A stretch of 64,000 nucleotides of DNA from Orychophragmus violaceus (lineage: Eukaryota; Streptophyta; Magnoliopsida; Brassicales; Brassicaceae), in contig CM058239.1 of NCBI GenBank assembly GCA_030180135.1, positions 68,703,823 to 68,767,822 of the forward strand, given 5' to 3'. Both the position numbers and the translations under genes were made by a program. Positions 44,541 through 56,878 of the stretch are shown here, in pieces (the stretch's first letter is position 1; every line of letters begins with the position of its first letter). The notes beneath the pieces are model-generated. The model was not told the DNA's origin and made no database searches. It saw nothing but the letters and a program-made list of their open reading frames with translations.

Positions 44541-46740
44541 TGGCTTAAATCGATGTCTATGCGGTTACGAATTATGTTACTTTTGATGATTTACTCTTTA
44601 GCCGATCTTCTCAGGTGGTTGTAGGCCGCCTACTACAATTTTGAGAGATTAGGAATAACAAAGATGGAGAATTCATGGGAATAGTTCTGCTCCTTTATGA
44701 TGATAAGGTTTAAATACCTTATTTGTTATCAAATACTAAATTCTCTCCATATAATTATCACATTCTAATCTCTTTTATCATACACAGAGCTCTATTATCC
44801 ATGGTTTCATACAAGCCACCCGAGCCAGCGAGTATCGTCATCTACTACAGATATGTGCCATCTTTAACCTAGCTTCCTTTGAAGACACAAAACCCAAGCC
44901 CAAAACCCCTTTAGAAGTTTTGCTAATTCAATCTTCTTAATCCCATTCATTTAACCCTAGGGTCTCCCTCTTTTCTTATAAAAGGAAGTGGGCATCCAAA
45001 GAGAAGAGGCAAAGAAGAGACCACGGCGAATCCCTACCCGGATCCAGCCGCAGCAGCCTTCAACCTTCGTCGTCCGCAGCCGTAATTTTTGTCTTCTCTC
45101 TCGATTCTTCTTCCGGGATAAGTGAATCCCTAATCTCAGTCGATTATTATATTCTTCTTTATCCTCCTCTCGCGATTTGATCCACCGTGGTGTTCAATCA
45201 GATCTCTAATCTCGTTTCTTCGATCTTCTAGCATTTCGAGTGCAAATCTAAGATCGGATCAATTCTGGCCGTTAGATTGAAACTCATTTTCCCGTAGAAC
45301 CGTAAGGATCCACAGAAAAAATAATATGTCGTTGGAAATCTCTCGGTTTATTCTTTCCATAGTGGCAATAATAACTCTGATCCAACTTGCCATTTGGAAG
45401 TTATGACCTGCTTTCTAAAAACGTGAATGTTCATGACGAATTTGTGATTAGTCTAGCTATGTCTGGGTTTTGGTTGGGCAATCGGATTCCGTTTGACTCG
45501 AATATTAGCAGGGACTTCTTAGACACATAGATGTAGCTCTCGTTTGATGTAGAACCGATCTAGAGCTTTAGATCATGGATAGCCATGTGCTTCTTCCACG
45601 ATCTTGATTGCAATCCAATTCATGTTCGTCTGCGGTTCATCATCATCGTCAGCCAAGGCCAAGGTGAGGCGGTTCTCTCTAATGTATTTCTTTGCTTTCG
45701 TTATATGTCGTGGTATCGTGATTGGGTTAAGTCTTGCTTTGTTTATTGTTGTGTGTTATATAATCATACCTATCTAAGAACCATTTCTTTAATTGGAATT
45801 GAATGATCGATATTTTATCGATATAAGAATTTGGAACCGAGAAACTGGAATTGATAATTTAAGTTAGGTTTTTAGACGAATGAAAATTGTTGTGTAATTG
45901 GTTGATTGTTTGAGAACGGAAATTGTTTAATGAAATTTTAACCGGAAACAAGATTGTGTGATTGATTGAGATGATTGAGAATGTGTGGCTTGATGGTGTT
46001 GATCGATATACTGCATGAGAACATATATGGCATGTTAAAGACAATTAGGTTGTGAACTGGATAATGTTCTTGAGTTAGAATTAGGTGTGGAGTGCACAGG
46101 GCCGAGAGTCCCATGTGTACATTGATTGTTAGGACAGTGAGCCCGGATTTGTACGTCCTTCCTCTGGGGTTTATCGAGCCCGTTGTTTGGCACGGAGTGG
46201 CGTGGTGCCTGTTATTGGCATGATGATTGTTATTGGTACAAAAGACTATGGGGGTGTCCAGGCCGGAGTGTCGGGGGCACCAGTAGTTGGACTCTCTTGG
46301 TTCGGGTTGTCTCACGGAGTAATCCCAAATTACTCACCCCTCATCTTTCCCCTTTCCTTTTTTTCCGCAAGACTAGTAGCAGAAGTACAATACTGGTTGA
46401 GTTGGTGGATTTGAATAGAAGGAAGCGTGCACTGGACTCCTGGGACCATGGGAAGACATGACGGTTAGCCATTTTTAGTCTAGATGGATATCCTAACGTC
46501 GTCGTTCCAACTTGCTCGGGACGGGGTGTTACAGGTGAGCTACACAAAAAATTACAAGATAAAAGACCACCCCTTGACTATCCTACTTATCTATGCCACA
46601 ACGATTGTTCTAGTGGACAACGTCGTCCCTTCCATTGAACATGAGAAATTCATGTTTTGGAAGCTTGACCACCTTCAAACCTTAGAAATAGCCCATTTAG
46701 AACTCCCAGTTGTTATTGGAGTTGACACATCTTGACCAGA
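44541..46740 (+). pseudogene. DUF223/RPA-like OB-fold pseudogene, split by an insertion
   Basis: Exon 1 (44541 to about 44708) reads MA*IDVYAVTNYVTFDDLLF, then QVVVGRLLQF*EIRN, KDGEFMGIVLLLYDDK, with stops where Gln and Trp are expected. Exon 2 (about 44788-44892) reads SSIIHGFIQATRASEYRHLLQI, FNLASFEDTK. The frame continues at 46542 with TKNYKIKDHPLTILLI, VPSIEHEKFMFWKLDHLQTLE, HLELPVVIGVD, the usual next block of DUF223 proteins. A 1.65-kb insert lies between. The family binds single-stranded DNA and is multiplied in Brassicaceae and in Helitrons. This is another copy of the type seen at 28711 but not its direct duplicate. Confidence 0.75.
44893..46541 (+). mobile_element. 1.65-kb insertion in the RPA pseudogene, possible solo LTR
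   Basis: The insert is flanked by 8-bp repeats ACACAAAA (44885-44892 and 46542-46549), and removing it rejoins the OB-fold frame. It has a TATA-like TATAAAAGG at about 44979, a GC-rich leader-like segment, and ends near GGGACGGGGTGTTACA (to 46533), which looks like the 3' end of some gypsy LTRs. The left end does not start with TG, and 8 bp is not the 5 bp expected of an LTR element, so the class is open. Confidence 0.45.
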
Positions 46741-47440
46741 CATAAACAACCAATACAACAACCATATCAACTACATCCCAAAAGAGAACAAATAGAACTA
46801 CTAACAAACTCAAAGTATAATCTGGGGGGACATGAGTGATGAGAAAGAACTGCCTATTTGTTTGAGTGTATTTGTTGGGGAACACTATGTTTTCTAGATA
46901 TGAGTCACTCTGTTCAAATTCACACCAAAGAACCACACTTTTACCGTTTTAAAAGTGATAGAGAACTCCATTAACAATCATGCTTCCGTGGTACAAGAAA
47001 GATTGATTTGCTTAACATCATATTAACACTAAATTTCAAATATAATACCTACAAAAGTTTTATCCATTTCAGGCTATACTCTCAAAACAGGCAAATGCAC
47101 AACAAATGAAAGTGACCACATCCACCACTTTGGATAACTGCCAGCCAGAAAAAAACCACCAAACACATAAAAGACGTGATAAAAAAAAACGAAAGACAAG
47201 GAAGTCGAAATCACACGCAAACATAGTAGCGAGTAAATGAAATCATCTTTTATTCTCGCATTTTCAAATCAAGTTCTTCATCTTTGTTATTCAAATATTA
47301 GTACGTCTTTGTTTTTAGGGTGAAAACTTATCTTGTATGAATAAATTGTGAAATTACTAAACTAGTACTAATTTTTTGCCTCTTAAAATAAGTATTTATG
47401 TATCTATAGTACCTTTATAATCATTTGATAGTAAAAATAT
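46741..47440. other. Intergenic DNA
   Basis: It may include eroded continuation of the RPA pseudogene to about 46960. Otherwise I see nothing. Confidence 0.35.
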
Positions 47441-49047
47441 AGGAAAATTAACTATACTAGCACAAAAACATAGGGAAATTACTATAGTAGCATCTGTTTT
47501 TTTGTTAGGAAAATGTTTAATTTTTGGACAATAATACCCTTACTAGTTCTTGTTAGGAAAAAACATATTACAGAATTACCATTATTATTTTTTCCACGTC
47601 AGACCGAAATCCACTTATTTACAAAATGCCACCACGTTTTTAAAATAAATCCGCAAGTATTTTTTGAACAAATCTGCATTCCTTGTTTAGGATTTATTTT
47701 TTTCCAGATTTATATATGCTTTAAAAAAATCCGCATCATCTTGTTATGGATTTATTTTCTTCGTTACGGATTTAATAAATCTGTAACACGCAAAAAATGT
47801 TTCAAAAATTACTATATTAGCACATAATGTTGCAGATTTTCATATTTGTTGCAGATTTATTCCTTAATGTTCCAAATTTTCGCTATTTTGCTGACGTGTC
47901 ATTTCATGTGTTACAGATTTTTGAGTCACTACGGATTTGTTTTCCAGATTTTTTATAAATCGGGATATTAGTACTCAAGATTTGTTTTATGTGTTGCAGA
48001 TTTAAATAAATCTGTAACACATAAAATTGATTTTGAAAATTACTGTGTTAGCACCCTTTGTTACGGAGTTATGCATAATGTTGCAGATTTGTTCCTTTTG
48101 TTGTTGATTTGTTTTAAATTTAGGTTACAATATAGTGTTGCGGATTTTTGAAAGCTTTATTAACCTCTTCAATATAGTGTTTCAGATTTATTGAAGATGT
48201 ACATAATTCGAATAACTGTTGCATGATCTTCTCCTGATTTTTAGGAACCGTTTATGGTAACTAAATATTCACTTAATAAATTCAATATTTGGCAAAAAAA
48301 AAGATAACCAACAAATTTTTTTTTCAATTAATTTCTTTATAAAGAATTTATTTATTCTTTTTTGTTTTAAACTTTTTTACAAAATAAATATAATAATAAA
48401 ATAACCAAAGAAATTTGTTTCTATTAATTTCTCATTTAAATGATTTATTTATTATTTTATATTAAATTCTTGTTTTCAAAATTAAAATAATAAAAATAAG
48501 CAACAAAATAATTTTTTATCAATTTTTATTAACTTTTGGATTTATTAAAACATTATGTTGTATTTATTTCTTATTTTTGAAAACAATTTTTTTTAAAACA
48601 ATTAGCCATAAAAATATTTTATGTTAATTTATTATTTAAATGATTTATTTATAAAATATATTTTGTATTTTTTTGGAAAAACAAAAATTAACCATCAAAA
48701 ATAATATTTGTATTTAAATTACTTTTTATAAGTGATTACTTTTATTAGTTTCTTACTATTTATTTTTTAAACGAATTTATATTAATTTTTTATTTTAAAA
48801 AATTAATTTATATTAATTGTTTATGTTTTAAAAACGAATTTATATTAATTATTTATTTTTTAAAAAAGAATTTTATATTAGTTATTTTTAAAAAAAAAAA
48901 TATTACTTATTTATTTTACCTTAATGATTATATATATTATTTCTTTAAAAAAGATAAGTTAATAAAAGGACAATATAGTATTTTAAACCATTATAGAATG
49001 CTACTCTAGTAAAAAACACATCCTAATGCTATTCTATTAATTAACCT
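47441..49047. mobile_element. Probable MULE-like non-autonomous element
   Basis: The left end AGGAAAATTAACTATACTAGC and the complement of the right end AGGTTAATTAATAGAATAGC are clearly related. Both are followed by a second ACTA(T/G)AGTAGCAT block. The 9-bp flanks TAAAAATAT and TAAAATTTG agree at only about six positions, so the target duplication is weak. The interior has inverted words of the type GTTRCAGATTT...AAATCTGTAAC (for example about 47765-47790 and 47994-48020). No transposase is present. Confidence 0.45.
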
Positions 49048-49055
49048 TAAAATTT

Positions 49056-49800
49056 GGGGAAATTTGGCAAATTGGGTCAAAAAATAAAGGAATTTGTCCC
49101 TTTAGTACTTTTTCATCTTTTACTCAATTTTGACATTATTACCCTTATATAAATTTGATAAACATCAAAATATAACATTTATAAAACACCAAAAATATTA
49201 AAAAAATAAGATAAAGTATATACACACCAATGAAAACTTAAAATGTTAATTTTTTGTGTGAAAAATCGTTTAAAAAAAAAAAAATAATTGATCTACAAAA
49301 TGCAGAACACACATTCTACACTATTCTACCATTCTTATATTGTCTACCTATGGTGGAATATGTAATCTTCCAATTTCACTGTGATCTACCATCCGTAGAA
49401 AACATAGTCTACGGTTTACTCTTCCTTCTGCTTATCGTCGCATTTGGTAGAATATGTAATCTTCCAGTTTCACTGTGATCTACCATCCGTAGAAAACGTA
49501 GTTTACGGTTTAGTCTTTCTTCTGCTAATCAAGACGTTTAGTAGAATATGTTTTCTACTACTTCTTCTACATTCTACCGTCTGCAGAACATTCAATCTAC
49601 CGCTTTCACTCTGATCTACCGGTGGTGGAATGTACATTCTGCCAAAGTTGTTACAAAAAATCTGAGAAAATCTTGGGATATATTTGAATATGTTGATCAT
49701 GATATTTCGAAAATTGCTTGATTTTTTTGAAAATTTATGAATTTTTCTGTTCATCCTCTTAAAAACCCATTGTTAATTCGTTTAGCTCTTTTTGGATCGA
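49056..49800. repeat. MULE-type left end with 94-bp tandem repeats
   Basis: GGGGAAATTTGGCAAATTGG at 49056 resembles a Mutator-type terminus, but I could not find the partner. From 49352 there are two full 94-bp units (49352-49445, 49446-49539) and a diverged third. Each carries TCTAC-N5-GTAGA-type inverted words. Confidence 0.55.
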
Positions 49801-50095
49801 TTACAATGCTCCATATCTATGCAACTTTTTGTGTTTGGATTTCGTGTGCTAGAAAAGGGTGGAGATTCAATATTGATGAACAAAAAGGAGGGAATACAAT
49901 ATAGTCCACTGTTTTATTTTTATTATTCGAAATCGTTGGTTCTGAGCTTTTTTTTTGTTTCTATGACAGTATTAAGTAGGATTACTATTGTGTTTTATTT
50001 GAAAAACCATCTATAATGAATCTTGTTACAAATTTTTTCCCTGCATCTTCTTGTACTCTCTTGATCTGAAAACCGAGTCCAATACGTTAAAGTCT

Positions 50096-50256
50096 TCACG
50101 GAACTTGTGACTTGAAAGCGACTTTAAGCTCAGGAGTAGAAGTGGCAGCTCCGAAGAGGAAACCCTCAGGAAAATCGTCCCTAGTGAAAGCAACAATGTG
50201 GCTTGCTGCCAAAACGATGACCAGAGAAGTAAAAAACAAAGAGCAAACCAAGTTTC
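50096..50256 (-). pseudogene. Captured 5' exon of a GH1 beta-glucosidase gene
   Basis: The minus strand reads a hydrophobic signal-peptide-like stretch (SLFFTSLVIVLAASHIVA), then FTRDDFPEGFLFGAATS, the conserved start of plant family-1 glycoside hydrolases (the next residues in the family are AYQ-x-EG). The frame then runs into unrelated STPELKV and a stop, so only the first exon region is present, joined to other DNA. The normal products are secreted or vacuolar/ER beta-glucosidases. No initiator Met remains in frame. It is a gene fragment carried by a transposon, or a truncated duplicate. Confidence 0.7.
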
Positions 50257-52300
50257 AGAATGAGAATATCCTGAAGAGAGATTGAAAATCAGGAAACAAA
50301 AAGTATAAACAAGGCTGAAAAAACTTTAGAATCAAACTGAAGCTAATGAAAGAAAAACAAAACAGAAATATATAAAAACAGAGACAGAGTATTCAGTATT
50401 GTACCGGCTTTAATCAAGGATACACAAGAGATGGCGTTTTGGTTTCTCTTTGATGTTATCTCCTGCGTTATTCTTCTTCCTCAACCTGCATTTGGCCAAA
50501 AAATAATTTGAAATCTTAAATTAATACACCAAAAAACCCAAATAAGCATATGCCAAAAGGAGAGACAACACGAATATAATTAAACTGTAGAAACAATCTA
50601 AATACTCTCTACCAACAACCTCGACAGAGACATAGTGTCCTTTATTCACAAGACAAAAGTTCCAGCTTTAACTCTTACCTATTTGACTCGGAAAATGAAT
50701 ATCTAGCTCTATAATTGCGTCAGATTTGAGTATTATCACTCTGAAATCACATATACTAGTCAACATATATGTTTACACTATTAACTCGATAAGATGTATC
50801 AAAGCCTTCCAATGTATAAATAATTATCTTGGTCATTACGATGAGATCGTACAAACCCGTCTAGGGTGATATCCTTAGTGAGACTTTATATGTTTATGAA
50901 AAAATGTTCGTCAATGGGACAGTGGCTATTGCGGAACAAGAACTCACTTTTAGCCGGTTACTTCTTTTTGGAGTTGTCTATTGGTCGGACCTTTACAAAA
51001 GCGTTTTAAAGATCCTGCAACAAAAGAAAGATTTTGTTGAGAACTGAATCAACGGGCATCAACAGGAATCAATAAGAACATTATCAGCCTATGCTTAGAA
51101 AACTACTAAGTTGTTTTGTCGACGAATCTATGAGCAGATGAACACAAACATCATAATACCCATTGTAAAGAGCAACAAAGATATGATAACAACCCACAAA
51201 CCGTTAGAGATCCTAAATGTAAACTAATCCTAAAAGAGATTCTCTAGTCGCAAGGGGTAAAGAGCAACAAAGATACACAAGCTTTTAGAGATAAGGAGTG
51301 TCTTTTGATATATACAAATAAATCCTAATGAGAGCAAGAACTCACTTTTAGCCGGTTTCTTCTTTTTGGAGTTGTTTATTGGTCGGACCTTTACAAAAGC
51401 GTTTTAAGATCCTGCAACAAAAGAAACATTTTGTTGAAAAATGAATCAACGAGCATCAACTGGTTAGTTTAATCAATCAACTACACGAGAGACAGTCTTA
51501 ACCATATTATCATACTACTGTAGTATTAAGGAGGCACATTTACATATTTGAAATCACAAATCTGTGTAATAGACATACTTCATAATACCAAGTGTGAAAC
51601 TAAGTTGAATGAGAACATCAATTTTGAGGCTACTGAATGTTTCCGAAATACAATCCAAGAGCTTTTGATTTGCATGTGTTGAATGATTCACCTGGAAGTG
51701 TTGTGGAGCGGCGGAAGAAGCTATTAGAGAGGATGAGAGCCGAAGAAGTTCTAGTTCAGTCTAGAATTCCGATGAAGAGAATCCAAAAACTTAACTCTAT
51801 ACAATAAATCCTAAACCTTTAATCATAAAACTTAAACTACATATAACATTTGAAATTATGTGTCAACTATGTTTATCATACAACAAAAATATAATGGCAA
51901 AATTGTAATTGTTTGATAAATAAAGGATATAACTGAATTTTATTAAGTGAATCGTAATAGTGAAAAAGTAACTTTTGATCAAAACTATATTTTTTATTTT
52001 TATTTATATATTTTAATTTTGATCTTTTAATTTCCATTTTTTAATTTTAAATGTATATTTAAAATAAAATAAAATTAATTAATAGTTTAATCATAATGGT
52101 GATTTAGACTTTTACATATAGTTAATACTAACTTAGTAAATTTTGAGTGAAAGATACTAATTTTGTAATTTTAATAAAGATTACTATAGTTTGAGTGAAT
52201 TTTAATTGTTTTTATTATTAATGGGCCCTACGTGAACAACCTTTTATCTATTTTATAATAAAGTGAATTATGTCTGAAATTGGAATACTAATGTACCGTT
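50257..52300. other. Transposon-derived DNA with one 125-bp direct repeat
   Basis: A segment at 50938-51061 is repeated at 51335-51461 (shared CAAGAACTCACTTTTAGCCG, GGTCGGACCTTTACAAAAGC). On the minus strand each copy has a 3' splice site (TTTTGTTGCAG) and a short Lys-rich frame, AFVKVRPINNSKKKKPAK, so it may be a duplicated captured exon. A further gene-like piece on the minus strand lies at about 51640-51780. I recognise no family. The rest is AT-rich. Confidence 0.5.
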
Positions 52301-52846
52301 TAGGTCTAAGTGTTTGCGGATACGGGTCGAGTAATTATGAGTAAGGATATTTTGGTATTAAGAATCAATATCCGAAATGTACTTTAAAAAAACAATGGGT
52401 TGAGTAGTAACAGATAAGGGTTTGGTCGGATAATTAAAATCATTACCCATTTATATCTGAATTTTAAATATTACGAATAATGTTCGGATACCTAAACTCT
52501 TTTACAAAAATTTATAATCAAATAAACCAATAAAATAATAATAGTAACAAAAAAATAAAATTATATATCTAAAAATATAATTATTATATTTTCACTAAAT
52601 AAAATTTTATTTATTATAAAAACTCTTTTATCTTTATATAATTTTAGAAAAAGTTAAAATAATTACTCAAACGAGTATTTTATATATTTTATATATTTCG
52701 GGTATTTCAGATAATTATCCCACCCATATCCGTAAAAAAACATTTCACTAAACGGATAATTTTAGTTATCCTTATCTTTAAGAGTCGGATAATTCGGGTC
52801 GGGTAAGCATCGGATTAGAATATCTAACCCAAAATGCTCAGGCCTA
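52301..52846. mobile_element. Small hAT-like element (MITE)
   Basis: The ends are inverted relatives: TAGGTCTAAGTGTTTGCGGATA at the left and the complement TAGGCCTGAGCATTTTGGGTTA at the right. The 8-bp flanks GTACCGTT and GTATCATT agree at six positions. The interior repeats GGATA/TATCC and GGGTCGGGT words. It has no coding capacity. Confidence 0.6.
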
Positions 52847-54349
52847 GTATCATTACCCACAATTAATCAAAAACTACAAAGTAATAAAATAAATTTTAGG
52901 ATATATGTAATAGATTCAAATTAATAAAATAGATTAAAAACCCACAAAAAGAAAAGCCAATGGAATTTTTACCCAAAAACATACTTGACTATTTAACCAT
53001 ATATTAACACACAAAAATTTCTTATATAAAATACTAGAAAGAAAAAAACACACAAAAAGGCCTGAAAAATACACACATATATAAATACTACATATAAGAT
53101 ATTAAAAAAATACATATAAATGAAATGGTATTTTAGTAAAATAAGTAAGAATTAACAGAACCTGAAAAAATAGAAAACAATGTAATCAGTCTAATAATAC
53201 TAGCATCTAAAATATTATATATAACTAACCACTTTTATACTACGTAAAAATAAACTATATAATTTTTTAGATAGATCGATCAAAATATCCAGAATTGAAA
53301 AAATAACTGAAAATGTAAAAAGAAATAATTAAGTTATATAAATGACAACATAATTACCATAGAGTAACATCTTAAGAAAAATAACTATATGTGAATAAAT
53401 AAAATCCTAAAAGAGCAAATCTATAGAAAAGAGAGATAAAGTTTAAATTTTGAAATGGAAAAAATAATTAAAAACATTTCACGTGACGAATAAACAATAA
53501 TAAATTTATTTTAGCCATATATAAGACAAATAGATTTTTTTTTAAATACATTAAAAACATTACAAAAGCATATTATAAATACAATTCAAATAGATTTTTT
53601 TTTTCAAAAAATAGAATCAAGCTCGTATAACAAAAAATTAATATCTACTTTAGCCATATATAAGACATTTCAAATATAAATGGACAACAAAAACCTTAAA
53701 CATGTAATTTTCATTTTAAAAAACAAAAATAAAAACATAAAATACTTAAGAATAGTTTATTCACGAACAGGATGAAAATCGAAAAAAATATTTTTTTTTT
53801 AACGCTGATACAGATTATGAGAACTATTACAAGAACAATTATCGAAAATAATATTATCGTATTATTCAATAAAAAACACACCAAAAATATGGACCAAGGA
53901 ATACAAGATTTTTAAAACAAAACATAGTTTTAGTTGGAAAGTAAACATGGGGGAAGGTCATGAGCACTGCTAAGACCGACCTATGCACAAGTGTATACTA
54001 GCGACTTGGTAAATAAATTAGTAGTTTTACTTTACCTCAACTAAATAATTGGTTATAGTTACTTGGTAAATAAGTGGTTCGTCTACACAAATACTTTGCG
54101 TTCTTGACATATGTACCATCAATGAAGTCAAGTCCACCATACATATGGGAGCGGCTATGGTTCTAAAGTTTATCTCTTTTGGTTCGGACCAACTGATGGT
54201 TACTAAGACCAAATGCAGCAATAAGAAAAGCGGCACATGCTCGAAGCGTAAAAATACTAAAACGTAAGTAAGCACACACTCCACAATGTTTGCTCTCACC
54301 ATTGCCAAAATAAAAGAAGAAACAAAAATAAGAGGGTGTATTGATTCCC
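52847..54349. other. AT-rich intergenic DNA and RPT4 3' flank
   Basis: The first 1.1 kb is AT-rich and featureless. About 53,980-54,349 is more balanced in composition and is probably the RPT4 3' untranslated region and terminator. I could not identify a specific poly(A) signal. Confidence 0.45.
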
Positions 54350-56642
54350 TCACTCTTTTCCGAAATCAGCGTTATAGTGTGAACTCGACTCCAGTTTCTT
54401 GGCTTCGCTCAGCTTTCTCACCGCCTGCAAAAGGTGGTTCATATCGGAATCACAAACCAAGATTACAACATGATTTAACCAGATATACCTTCATGAAATC
54501 TTCGTGGATCACATAGTCCCGCTCTGCTCGGATTGCAAACATTCCCGCTTCCGTGCATATGTTACGCAGATCAGCACCATTGAAACCCTTTTTTAACCAA
54601 ATACACGTTTAGTTAAAAGTAGCACTCTCGGCACTGTAAGAAATTAAAACCAACCTCTGCAAGTTTGACAATAGCCTCGTAGTCAATTTCACCATGTTTG
54701 GCGATACCAGCTGCATGGATCTTGAGGATATCCATTCTTGATTGCTCATTTGGCAAAGGGATCTCAATCTTTCTATCTAATCTACCAGGACGGAGAAGCG
54801 CGGGATCAAGCACATCTGGTCTGTTCGTCGCCATTATCATTTTCACCTTTTACATATATCCAGAACAAGTTAAAACACACTCATAGACATTTTATAGCAT
54901 TGATGATAACTTTTAGTGTAATAAGTAATCGTGTGAGACTGAAGTAAGGAAAGAACACAATCCGATCAAGATATCCAACAGATTTCAAGACAATCAATAT
55001 ACCTTTCCGAGGTTGTCAAACCCATCAAGCTGATTGAGTAACTCCATAAGTGTTCTTTGAATTTCACGATCGGCACTAGTTCCCTCGCTAAAACGACGCC
55101 CACCAATAGCATCGATTTCATCCATGAAAATGATGCAAGGCTACACATACAGGAAAAAAAAAAATTAAAGTCAGGAACATGATACGAAGCTATAAGAAAA
55201 GAGGAAGAAGCATTTATACACCCATTAAAGGAAAGACTTACCTGGTGGTCACGTGCATAGTTAAACATCTCCCGAATCAGCCTAGCACTTTCTCCAATGT
55301 ATTTGTCTATGATTGCACTTGATACAACCTGACGACAGGAAATATATTTCATTCAAGCTCAGGATATTCCATAACATCAAAATCTCAAAACCAACTTAGC
55401 ACAAAATTAAACCTTCAAGAAGTTGGCATCGATGTTGCTGGCAATAGCCCTAGCTAGTAGAGTTTTTCCAGTACCTGGAGGTCCATACAGAAGGACTCCC
55501 TGCATTTAGATATTAATTAGCTAAAATGTCTCAAGTCAAAGAAAGAAAGGATTAAGGAAGAAATGATTACCTTCGGTGGTTTGATCCCTACTCTGAGGAA
55601 AAGTTCAGGATTCATGAGAGGTAGCTCAATCGATTCCCTGAGTTCTCTGATCTGATCACCTAACCCTCCCACAGCAGAGTAGCTAATGTTGCCAGGGTCT
55701 TCGTGCAGCATGTTATACACAACGGGATCCACCTACAATCAAAACGAAAACCACGTTGTTGCAAGGAGAAAAACACTACGAGGGCATAAGAGAACCAAAC
55801 AAATGTCCAAAAAACGAACTTACTTCTCGGGGAAGGGCTCGCATTATTGTTAGTGTTGTCATATCCAGAACAACCCGAGTTCCTGAGGTCAGCTTCTCCT
55901 TATCCACTTTGCTACGGCAGCCAACCACATACCGAGGACCGCTGCTAGCTTTGACAATCACTAAAATACAAGAAAAAAACAAGATTTTTAGCTTCAGACC
56001 TTCACACACCAGAGAGCACAATAACAAAGTATTCAATAAGCAATAATCTCACAGAAGAAAAAATGAGTTATTAACAAGAGAAAGAAAATAGATTACATCT
56101 TTCATTATCCAGAGGTCGAAGCACTTCTCCGATGATCTGCCCAACACTTTGAAGAGACTTGAGATCATCCTCAGTTTTGTTGAACTCCTTTTTAGATCCT
56201 CTCAAGTTCTCCCTAGCTGGAAAACCACTCAATTTGTTGTTAATCACAAGTCATCTACTACAAGAATAATCAGTTCCTAGGAAACTCCATAGAGCATAGA
56301 ACTTCAACAAAAAGGGGCATTATTTAGGAATTGAGAAAAAAACACAAAAATCGAGCTGAAAGCAAACAAATTACAGTATAATCTGATGCTCCAGAAGGGA
56401 AAAAGGAGCCCTAGATTCAACTCAATCAAACCCTTTTCGAACTAAGTACGGATTCTACAGAGAGAAGATAAATCAGACGATAGAAGGATGAAATTGAATA
56501 TGGGCGAATTCAAATAGGAAGGAGTAGGCGGAATCGAACCTGTTCGAACACGGGATTCGAGCTCTTTATGTTGGAGGAGCTTTTTCCGGTAATCGGCCAC
56601 CGCTGCGGTACGGCGTCTAACGGCATCGTCCCCGTCGCTCAT
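54350..56642 (-). CDS. RPT4: 26S proteasome regulatory AAA-ATPase subunit RPT4 (10B), ten exons
   Basis: RPT4 is one of six AAA+ ATPases in the base of the 19S proteasome regulator; it unfolds ubiquitinated substrates in nucleus and cytosol. Exons (minus): 56642-56540, 56216-56097, 55960-55824, 55732-55571, 55499-55413, 55328-55242, 55140-55003, 54846-54655, 54587-54489, 54424-54350. They total 1,200 bp, 399 codons plus stop, the length of Arabidopsis RPT4; all introns are GT-AG. The protein starts MSDGDDAVRRR with a coiled N-terminus, then an OB region (VKASSGPRYVVGCRSKVDKE), Walker A GPPGTGKT, Walker B IIFMDEIDAIGGRR, and the second region ATNRPDVLDPALLRPGRLDRK. The end is SSSHYNADFGKE. The ATG at 56642 was preferred over one two codons upstream because it gives the family N-terminus. 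No defect is seen. It is the only intact host gene in the window. Confidence 0.97.
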
Positions 56643-56878
56643 CCTCACTGAATCCTACTTCTTCGTCTTCTACAGAAAGAGTTCAGATTTCCTGAAAGCC
56701 AATGTTCTCCCAGCAAAAAATTTCCTAACTTTTCTTTGAGCTTTGGGTTTAGCCTTTCCAGAATTCGGACTGATACACACAGATAGCTGGCTTGATGACT
56801 CGGCCAACCGAAACTACATCGTTTCGTTTGTTTATTTATTTATTTATTATTTTTTTTTTATCAACAAGAGAAAACTAA
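56643..56878 (-). promoter_or_regulatory. RPT4 5' flank
   Basis: Only about 240 bp separate the RPT4 start codon from a LINE fragment. No TATA box is obvious. The stretch 56830-56860 is a low-complexity TTTA/T run. Confidence 0.35.

Noticed and set aside
49056..52200. A complete third MULE with defined right end
   Set aside because: I looked for the inverted partner of GGGGAAATTTGGCAAATTGG up to about 54 kb and found no convincing match or 9-bp duplication.
54027..54353. 108-codon minus-strand ORF overlapping the RPT4 stop
   Set aside because: It lies in the RPT4 3' flank in another frame, with no domain; it is best read as untranslated region.
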